A stretch of 64,000 nucleotides of DNA from Myrica gale (taxonomy: Eukaryota > Streptophyta > Magnoliopsida > Fagales > Myricaceae), in NCBI GenBank assembly GCA_963930655.1, contig OZ005607.1, positions 21,154,374 through 21,218,373 on the forward strand, given 5' to 3'. A program made the position numbers and the translations under genes. The notes beneath the pieces were generated by a model that was not told where the DNA came from, searched no databases, and worked only from the letters and a program-made list of their open reading frames with translations. This document shows positions 56,528 through 64,000 of this stretch, one piece after another. How positions within the stretch are numbered: the stretch's first letter is position 1; the number at the start of each line of letters is the position of its first letter.

Positions 56528-59500
56528 TTGAATCTAATTCGTGGAAAAGACCGATTGAGGAACAGGGACACTACCTGTGCTCAAAGAAGATCAAATAGGG
56601 GTATAAAGGAGAGAAAAATAAGTCACGCTCTCGTCGCGTGTACTGATTTTCGTCTTCCCTGCGGGACTCAGGAGTCAGGGGCCAGGGCCCATATCGTTCT
56701 TGTTCTTGCCCTTGTCCATCGTACCTGCACTGTCGAGGATCCTCGTCACTGTGCTCCTTCTTCCTGTGGCAGTATACACAACATAAGCTACCCGTTTCGT
56801 TTAAAAGGCGATCCAGCAGACTGCGGCGACGGCAGGTACAGCCTGTCATGTGAGAACAACCAGACAGTGCTATATTTATATGCTGGAAGATACTACGTAC
56901 AGGAAATCAACTACAGTAACTACACGATCCGGATAGTAGACGCGGGTGTTATGAAGGATAATCATTCCTTCATCCCTCGCTACTTTCTGGACCGCAATAA
57001 TTTCAGCAATGGGGATCCGTATCACCCAAATTTGTACGTTTCCCCATTTGAGTCACTAATTCTTCCAGGGAATGTGGTTTTCGTGAAATGTGAAAAGCCA
57101 GTGAATTCTTCCGAGTATTTGGATATGTCTACTTGCTTTAAGGATGGAGTAGATTCTTCCAACTCGTCTTTATCCCATTCCAAGAGGCATAGATACGTTC
57201 TATTTCTCGAGCCGACAATAGGCGATATTGAGGACTCGTGCCAAGGGGAACCAATGTCTCTGACTTCGAGGAAAGGTCAATACGAGGACTCAGAACAAGT
57301 TTCCTGTGCGGACGTCCACGATGGGTTGGAGTATGGTTTCTGCTTTCATGGCTACGCGTTAAATGTTCCAACAGCTGCGGAAGACGTGACACTTGCTACC
57401 TCGATGGCGCGAATAATATCCGTTGCTACACTAGCAACAGTATGTTAGGAAACAGAGAGAAAACGTTACACTTTCAATTTCTAACTTGATTGGTAATTCA
57501 AATTTTTCCAAGGCTTATGTTATTCTTTCTTTTTTTCATTTTTCAGGGTTCCTTGACAGACTATACGTCGCGTACTTTAGTAAGCTTCTATCTCAACAAG
57601 TTGTTTGAAAGATGTATGATAGAATGACACAATGAAATAGAATTGCATGAGTTGTGGCTGATTATGACACAAGCAGACAAATAACTCAGTTTGTGGGTAT
57701 CTGTTGATATCAAACATTTAGCCTTGGTTTGGGTCTAGAAAACAATCAGGAAAATGCATGCAACGAAAAATATCAAATTTGCCAAGGATCTGGCCTTGTA
57801 TAAAATCTTTACTTTCTCCTTCGTCGTCCATTTTTCAGCTGATAACAAAGCCCATTAGTCGTGCATGGAAGTCTGCAGACTGATTGATTATAACCGTACT
57901 GAAACCTTGTTTATCAGACTCGAAGGACGAATTATGTAGCCCTGGCTATAGAATAGCTAAATGCTATTGAGAAGGCCAAAAATTGGCAATCCAATTGAAA
58001 GCCCAGATATGGGAAGTCTACAGGTTTAGAGAGTTGTTTATGTTCCTTGTTAAGCATGACCCATTATTTAAATCACCTTCATGTTAATTAATTGATTTGT
58101 CCTTTTTCTGTTGCAGATGTCCGGGACAAATTAGGATCGATGATCATCAGTAAGAACGTTTATCTCTCCTTTGATTTTCTCTATTTATGTTTTTCCTCCG
58201 CAATTCATTCTTTTGAAAATAAAGCACAAAATGGCGTCAATATGTGGACAAGATCATATATGAGTTACATTTATGTGGAGAACAAGAATATTGAGCTTGT
58301 TACTGGGATTAGGAAGTCAAATTAGTTATAAATCGTAACTCTACTTTCACCTTTAGAAAACTGAGTTTTAATTCTGTTTCTAAGATGCTGTTGTTATCCC
58401 ATTTTTTTTTTCATAGCAGGAACCAGATTTACGGATGAGATGCTACAGGCTGTGGTATATAACACAGTTGAGGTTTACAACCGAAAAAAGGTGGTTTGAA
58501 GGGTATCATTCTAAGAAAGGCACAATGACATAGAATTGGAAGAGTAGGATCACTATAACTGATCCTACTCTTCCTGCAGAGAGGGATGTAGGGGAATAGA
58601 ATTTCAAATTGTCTTCCTTCTGTCTCTCAAGTTCATTGTGTTTCTCCTGAGCAGCAGTGGTTGAGCTTAAATTTTTTTAGTCGTTTTTTCTTATAGTCTC
58701 AGAAACAGTGAGGAAAAAAAAACTTTAGTAAGATATGTGCTTCTTCTTCTGAACACAGATTTTCCTTTCTGTTGCCCGTTTCCTTTTGTAAGATAGAAAG
58801 AGCAAGTGTTCTATTCTATCCTAGTCAATACGCAAACAATTCACCAACAGCAACAGCTAGGTGCAATCTCGTTGAGAAGGCATATAATGGAGCTCAACCA
58901 AATTTAAAAGTCTAGAGGTTCATACTGTTGTATTACTTCTTCTTAGGCATGTCCCAGGTGGAGAGTTCTATATGTACTTTGATTTGGTTCAACTATTCCA
59001 ACTATTCAAGTCCCTTTCTTGATTAATTAATCAACTTATGTTTTCTTGTTTCTTGCAGATCCTCCAATATATACACACATACAGATACATATATGCATAG
59101 ATACATAAAGACAGGAAACACTTTTGATACCCGTGCAATTACCTAGTTTGCATATATTTATTTCAACGATGTTCTTTCGTAGGGCAATACGTTGCAGCAA
59201 AAGTTGCAGTGGGGGCTTCATTTGTAATTGCATTCTTGATACATAAATGGCGTAGGAGGCATTTATCAATGTATAATGATATTGAAGAATTTCTGCAGAG
59301 CCACAACAACCTTTTGCCAATAAGGTACTCTTACTCAGAAATTAGGAAGATGACCAACAATTTTAAGGACAAATTGGGTGAAGGAGGTTACGGCACGGTA
59401 TTTAGAGGAACACTACGGAGTGATCAACGTGTAGCTGTGAAAATGTTAGGCAAGTCAAAAGGTAATGGACAAGATTTTATTAGCTAAGTTGCAACCATTG

Positions 59501-60319
59501 GAAGAATTCACCATGTAAATATTGTGCAACTTATTGGTTTTTGCGTTGGAAGGATCAAAGAATGCTCTTGTTTATGAGTTCATGTCTAAAGGGTCTCTCA
59601 ATAAATATATCTTTTCACAAGAAGGAAGTGTCTCATTAAGCTACAAGCAAATGCATGAAATTGCTCTTGGAGTGGCTCGTGGGATTGAATATTTGCAGCA
59701 AGGCTGTGACATGCAGATTTTGCATTTTGACGTCAAGCCGCACAATATTCTTCTGGATGTGAATTTTACACTTAAGGTTTCTGACTTTGGCTTGGCCAAA
59801 CCATACACACTAGAGCAAAGTAGTGTTTCTTTGACAGCTGTGAGGGGCACATTAGGATATATGGCTCCTGAGTTGTTATACAGGAACATTGTAGGTGTCT
59901 CATATAAAGCTGATGTTTATAGTTTTGGAATGTTATTGCTGGAAATGGCTAGCAGAAGGAAGAACTTCAGTGAGTTAGGAAATCATTCAAGCCAAGTTTA
60001 CTTCCCAACTTGGATCTATGATCAATTGCACGATGGAAAAGACATAGTAATAGAAGATGCAACCCAAGAGGAAATAGAAATGGCCAAAAAGATGATTATA
60101 GTTGCATTATGGTGTATAGAAATGGAGCCCAGTGATCGTCCTTCAATGAACAAAGTCGTAGAAATGCTTGAAGGAGAAGTTGAACACTTACAAATGCCTT
60201 TGAAGCCTTTCTTGTCATCACTGGATCAGGGACCAACAGAAGATATCGAAGACAGTACAAGTGAAACTTACTCATCAATTCAATCAAGTTGTGAAGTAAG
60301 TCAATCTGCTCACTCATAG
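56528..60319 (+). pseudogene. LRK10L: LRK10L-type receptor-like kinase pseudogene
   Basis: A LEAF RUST 10 DISEASE-RESISTANCE-like receptor kinase gene. Exon 1 (to about 57433) encodes the GUB_WAK wall-binding domain: CAPSSCGSIHNISYPFRLKG and LSCENNQTVLYLYAGRYYVQ. Its end (VKCSNSCGRRDTCYLDGANN) is in another frame, so a frameshift lies near 57335-57360. No ATG precedes the domain in frame. Small exons follow near 57547-57578 and 58118-58150. From 59193 come a membrane span ([16 protein letters not shown]) and the kinase: G-loop [16 protein letters not shown] lysine, [14 protein letters not shown] (non-RD), [15 protein letters not shown], ending at 60319. Kinase lesions are a TAA at 59485-59487 where the family has a Glu codon, and a one-base insertion near 59545. 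Catalytic residues otherwise look normal. Membrane-bound in life, probably in defence; now probably dead. Confidence 0.9.
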
Positions 60320-60690
60320 ATGCAAAATAATAAATATGTTTAGTTGTCTTTGCTCAAGATGGCAATAAGCTAGTTTTCTCCTCGCCATTTTCCTTCTGGA
60401 TTCTATTTGCCTAGACTTAACTAAAGAATTAAACTTTAATTTTCATGTGTAATTTTTTCTTTATTAGTTATCCTCCGGCCACTAGCTTGTTGAATTTGGT
60501 ATATAATATTGTATAATGGCATTTTTAGATAATATTATTCCTCGTGAGAATTCAAAGCTTTATGTTTAAATGTGAGGGCAATCAAGCAAGGAGCTATACT
60601 GTAATGGTGATGAGTATGTACTTCTAAGCTAATTAGATTTGTTATGTCCGACTAATTTTGCCAAGGCAAGTGGTCCTGTTTGTTTTTTGG
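60320..60690. other. 3' flank of the LRK10L pseudogene
   Basis: AT-rich sequence after the stop codon, likely the 3'UTR and intergenic DNA. No other feature seen. Confidence 0.5.
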
Positions 60691-61131
60691 TTCTCCCTCT
60701 CTCTCCTGCACCTCTCTCTCTCTCTTGTCACTCTAGGCAGTGGGTGTCTCTCTCTCTCACACCAATGCTGGTAAAAGGAGAACATTGAGAAACTGCCATA
60801 GACGATTCGATAAGCCGTCTGGGAATTTTTGGGTTTCTCTCCGTACTCCGTCTGGGAGTTTCTCTTGGTTTCGTTACTCCTCGTTCTAGATTCAGGAACC
60901 GCCTCTTCGCCGTCGCTTTGCTCCCTGATTCAGCATCACAAAAGTTTTTCTTTTTGTCGTCTCAGTCCTCTGTTTCAACTTTAGAAAAAGGCTTTTCGCA
61001 TTTATCTGCTCTGCCCCGCTCGTGACTCTGTATTTGGCGGCTGATGAGGGCTGCTTGTTGGTTCTTTTGGCGAATGTGTGGATGCGTTTTTTGCCGCCTT
61101 AGGCGGGAACCCTTGTTTTTGTTACAGGTCG
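60691..61131 (+). promoter_or_regulatory. Probable promoter/leader with leader intron of an unknown gene
   Basis: CT-rich blocks (60695-60755) resemble a plant leader. A TTTGTTACAG acceptor at about 61119-61128 precedes the ATG at 61132, suggesting a leader intron. Inference from composition only. Confidence 0.35.
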
Positions 61132-61244
61132 ATGGAGAAATTGGTAAAGGTGGAGGCTTTGGGGGAAAGCAGGTTTCGAAGGGTTTCGAGACTTCGAGAA
61201 AGAAGTGGGATTGCGCATGTTGTCGGTTGTGTCGACGAGTATTA
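61132..61244 (+). pseudogene. First coding part of an unknown gene, cut by a retrotransposon
   Basis: From ATG 61132 the frame reads MEKLVKVEALGESRFRRVSR and then LRERSGIAHVVGCVDEYYV, immediately following a splice-acceptor-like TTACAG. I do not recognise the protein. It is interrupted at codon 38 by the LTR of a Reina-like element that starts at 61245. Read through the LTR, the frame ends within about 30 bp. If the gene was functional the insertion removes it or gives a truncated product; the rest of the gene would lie beyond the window. It could also be a chance frame. Confidence 0.4.
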
Positions 61245-61563
61245 TGTTAGGGCTTTATTCCAGAAGGCCAAGTAGTGGGCCAAGTAGTGGGTCAGAGCCC
61301 ATGGCCCAATCTATTGTATTTCCATTATCTTTTACGTTAAGTGTAACTAATTGGGCTGAGGCTATCTCATCCCATGGTCAACAGGCCCAACCCATGTGAG
61401 AGGGTATAACTGTTTGGCTTTGTTCGTATTAGGGAGAGAAGAATCACGTACTGTTTTTCCTTTGGAATATTTGGAGGTTGGCTGCCTCGAACAACTTGTT
61501 CTAGTTACGAGTATTGAATACAATTTGTGGATTGAATTTGTCAACAAATATCAATTTGTTACA
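61245..61563 (+). repeat. 5' LTR of the Reina-like element
   Basis: It begins TGTTAGGGCTTTATTCC and ends ATTTGTTACA, 319 bp. It ends two bases before the primer binding site. The five bases before it are TATTA, the expected first copy of a target duplication. Confidence 0.75.
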
Positions 61564-61565
61564 AT

Positions 61566-61576
61566 TGGTATCAGAG
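61566..61576 (+). other. Primer binding site of the Reina-like element
   Basis: TGGTATCAGAG, complementary to the 3' end of initiator tRNA-Met, directly after the LTR. Confidence 0.9.
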
Positions 61577-61588
61577 GATCGATCCTCA

Positions 61589-64000
61589 ATGGCAGAAAAG
61601 AGAATGGCGCAGGCGATGGAAGCGACACTGGTGGAGTTGAAGAAGCAGCAAGATCTGCAGCAACAAACACAAGATGATCAACAAAAAATCCAAGAGAATC
61701 AACAACGAATGCTGGAGAATATAACCAAGCAACTAGAGACTCTAACTATGGGATTACAAGCAATGGTGCTAGGCAGTGGAGGCGGAAATGGAGATACTTC
61801 TAATCCTAATCCAGGTGGCCGACAGAATCTTAATCTCAATGTGGATCCGGGAGGTGGAGGAATCCAGTCAAGGTCAGTAAGACTTGATTTCCCAAGATTT
61901 GATGGAACTGATCCATCGGGATGGATATATCGTGCCAATCAATTTTTCAATTACAACCAAACACTACCACATCACAGGATTTTAATTGCTTCATTTCACA
62001 TGGAAGGCAAAGCCCTGATTTGGTTTCAAGAGGTGGAAAATTTCGGAACCATTATAAGCTGGGATGCTTTTGCTAAGGCTATGTTACTGAGGTTTGGAAC
62101 ACATCCCTATGATGATCCAATGGAAAGTATGATGAAGCTAAGACAAACTTCTACAGTTGAGGAGTATAAGGGGCAGTTTGAAGCTCTAGCCAATCGGCTT
62201 AGAGGGTTAGATGAAGGATATAAGTTGAGTTGCTTCCTAAGTGGGTTGAAGGATGAGATTCGTCTCATGGTTAGGATGTTGAACCCTACTACTATTCATG
62301 CAGCATATGGACTAGCTAGGATGCAGGAGGAACATCTAAGTGTGAGCAAGAGAATCTATAAACCCTTGACTGCAGGAGGGCAGTTTCAACCAAATCCACA
62401 TCAAGTAACAGGAGCCGTTAACAAACCAAAGATGTCAGTACAGAAGATAACACCACAGCAAATGAAAGAAAGAAGGGAGAAAGGTCTCTGCTATTATTGT
62501 GATTCTAAATGGAATCCATTACACAAATGCAGCAGCCTTAAGCTATATTTGATGGAAGGGGATGAGTCTGAGGTGGAGTTGGGTGAGGAAAAGGGAGTTG
62601 AAGAAAACTTGGAAGATACAGTGCAGGAAGTTGAAACTGAAGAATTGGGGATTTCTCTACATGCTCTGACTGGTTCCAGTTCACCTAGAACTATGAGGCT
62701 AAGGGGTAGACTTAACCACCAGGATTGTGTGGTTTTGATTGACAGCGGCAGTACACACAACTTCATTGACCCAGGAATTTTGCAAGGATCGAAACTGAAT
62801 GCAGATCCATCTCATAAGTTGGCTGTAACTATAGCTAATGGTGAAAAAGTCAAAAGTGAGGGAAAATGTGCTGATGTTATGATCAGAATGCAAGGCCAGG
62901 AGTTTGCAATAGATGCTTATGTCCTGATGTTGGGTGGGTGTGATGTTGTTCTCGGGGTGCAGTGGCTCAGCACACTTGGTACAATTTCGTGGAATTTTAA
63001 TGAGTTGACTATGAAGTTTAATAACTTTAACAAAGAAGTAACATTGAAAGGGTTGGCTTACACTAAATTCATGGGTGACTCCCTACAGTTCAGGATGACA
63101 AAGGAAGAAAAACATGGGCTGATACTCCAGCTAATGGTTGGTGGAGGAACTGATTGTGAGAGTACGGAGAACAATGTAGTTGTGAATCAATTGATCAGTA
63201 AGTTTTCTATGGTGTTTGAAGAACCTAAAGGGTTACCTCCCCAAAGGTCCAATGATCATGCAATTGTGTTGAAAGAGGGAACCCAACCTACAAGTGTAAG
63301 ACCCTATAGATATGCATATATTCAGAAAGATGAAATTGAGAGGATTGTTAAAGAGCTTCTGCAATCAGGGGTGGTGAGACCCTCACAGAGTCCTTTTTCC
63401 TCTCCAGTGCTCTTAGTGCGCAAAGCTGATGGGAGTTGGCGGATGTGTGTGGATTACCGAGCCTTAAATAGTGTCACTATTAAGGATAAATTTCCAATTC
63501 CTGTTATTGATGAGCTTCTTGATGAGTTACACGGAGCTCGGGTGTTCTCTAAGCTGGACCTACGTTCAGGATACCATCAGATCCGAGTTAAGGTAGATGA
63601 TGTGCCTAAGACAGCTTTTAGAACTCATGAGGGTCACTACGAATTCCTCGTAATGCCCTTTGGGCTCACTAATGCCCCGTCTACTTTTCAAGCCCTTATG
63701 AATGAGGTATTCCGTCCTTATCTTCGAAAATTCATTTTAGTTTTCTTTGATGATATTTTGGTGTATAGTTCAGGAGAAAATGAGCATATAAAACATCTAG
63801 AAATCACTTTGGCATTGCTGCAACAGCACCAACTATTTGCCAAACGTTACAAATGTCATTTTTTGTGTTCAGAAATTGAGTATCTAGGGCATATAATTTC
63901 GGATCAAGGTGTAAGGGCAGATCCTAAAAAGCTACAGTCAATGACAAGCTGGCCTCAACCACGGACTATTAAGTCCCTCAGGGGTTTTCTGGGCTTAACT
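61589..64000 (+). CDS. Gypsy gag-pol polyprotein, 5' part
   Basis: A frame of 804 codons, open from ATG 61589 to the window end. The N-terminal coiled, Gln-rich part is followed by the gag core (LDFPRFDGTDPSGWIYRANQ, GKALIWFQEV), a cysteine knuckle of the Reina type (CYYCDSKWNPLHKC, about residues 301-314), the aspartic protease (VLIDSGSTHNFID, about 382-394) and reverse transcriptase with MCVDYRALN and FFDDILVY (about 719). The catalytic residues seen are normal. RNase H and integrase would follow beyond the window. The gag and pol parts share one frame, as in Reina/Tf2-like elements. Confidence 0.85.
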   Translation, partial: MAEKRMAQAMEATLVELKKQQDLQQQTQDDQQKIQENQQRMLENITKQLETLTMGLQAMVLGSGGGNGDTSNPNPGGRQNLNLNVDPGGGGIQSRSVRLDFPRFDGTDPSGWIYRANQFFNYNQTLPHHRILIASFHMEGKALIWFQEVENFGTIISWDAFAKAMLLRFGTHPYDDPMESMMKLRQTSTVEEYKGQFEALANRLRGLDEGYKLSCFLSGLKDEIRLMVRMLNPTTIHAAYGLARMQEEHLSVSKRIYKPLTAGGQFQPNPHQVTGAVNKPKMSVQKITPQQMKERREKGLCYYCDSKWNPLHKCSSLKLYLMEGDESEVELGEEKGVEENLEDTVQEVETEELGISLHALTGSSSPRTMRLRGRLNHQDCVVLIDSGSTHNFIDPGILQGSKLNADPSHKLAVTIANGEKVKSEGKCADVMIRMQGQEFAIDAYVLMLGGCDVVLGVQWLSTLGTISWNFNELTMKFNNFNKEVTLKGLAYTKFMGDSLQFRMTKEEKHGLILQLMVGGGTDCESTENNVVVNQLISKFSMVFEEPKGLPPQRSNDHAIVLKEGTQPTSVRPYRYAYIQKDEIERIVKELLQSGVVRPSQSPFSSPVLLVRKADGSWRMCVDYRALNSVTIKDKFPIPVIDELLDELHGARVFSKLDLRSGYHQIRVKVDDVPKTAFRTHEGHYEFLVMPFGLTNAPSTFQALMNEVFRPYLRKFILVFFDDILVYSSGENEHIKHLEITLALLQQHQLFAKRYKCHFLCSEIEYLGHIISDQGVRADPKKLQSMTSWPQPRTIKSLRGFLGLT

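Larger units (their letters stand above)
61245..64000 (+). mobile_element. Ty3/Gypsy element, Reina-like, running off the window
   Basis: A 5' LTR (61245-61563), a primer binding site for initiator tRNA-Met and one long gag-pol frame that is open as far as the window goes. Short LTRs and a fused gag-pol fit the Reina clade of chromoviruses. It inserted into what looks like the first coding exon of a gene. The 3' LTR and the second target duplication copy are outside. It looks whole in the part seen. Confidence 0.85.

Noticed and set aside
1-64000. tRNA, rRNA or microRNA genes
   Set aside because: I saw no cloverleaf-like A and B boxes with a CCA-less acceptor, no rRNA cores, and no hairpin with a recognisable conserved microRNA. 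A tRNAscan or miRNA search would be decisive.

Overview
The window looks like nuclear DNA of a eudicot plant, probably a woody species. It has plant-type LTR retrotransposons primed by initiator tRNA-Met, CACTA, hAT and Mutator-like DNA transposons, and fragments of plant gene families (LRK10L receptor kinases, RID3, GID/CTLH proteins, RIQ chloroplast proteins, ascorbate oxidase). It is almost entirely transposon-derived. I found no complete, clearly functional host gene. All family calls come from reading the sequence, without a database search.

Layout: 541-1330 is a CACTA-type end rich in subterminal repeats. 1692-2067 is an intronless RPS13 pseudogene. 2885-8750 is a decayed Ty1/Copia element on the minus strand, carrying a solo LTR of a related family in the opposite orientation (5098-6664, duplication GTTAT). 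8830-13300 holds a Gypsy gag remnant, tandem repeats, a foldback MITE, a likely Copia LTR and a GAGCTC-rich repeat. 13782-27698 is a very young Ty3/Gypsy element with two 4,114-bp LTRs, a duplication ACATA, a long pol frame and an extra open frame between pol and the 3' LTR. 27898-31370 looks like an older, diverged LTR of a related family.

31371-48408 is the most interesting part: a nested set of CACTA and hAT elements full of host gene pieces. A precisely bounded inner CACTA (36549-42502, duplication TTC) carries pieces of a START/Bet v1-like gene, a P4-ATPase, an L18a-like membrane protein and four consecutive exons of a CTLH/CRA-domain gene. A hAT element (39005-40586, 8-bp duplication) sits inside the L18a-like exon and itself carries a RIQ-like piece. 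The inner CACTA appears to sit inside a larger, older CACTA of the same family. That outer element also holds pieces of a RID3-like WD40 gene, a BIR2-like LRR kinase, a BIG-type ARF-GEF, an ascorbate oxidase and an AAA-ATPase, plus another hAT.

49116-55843 is a different CACTA family. It has a TNPA-like gene (Transposase_24) and a second 'putative plant transposon protein' gene, but no recognisable Tnp2 transposase. 56078-56441 is a Mutator-like MITE. 56528-60319 is an LRK10L-type receptor kinase gene broken by frameshifts and a stop, and an echo of one of its introns lies at 48936-49110. At 61132-61244 the first coding stretch of an unknown gene is interrupted by a Reina-like Ty3/Gypsy element that runs off the window (61245-64000).
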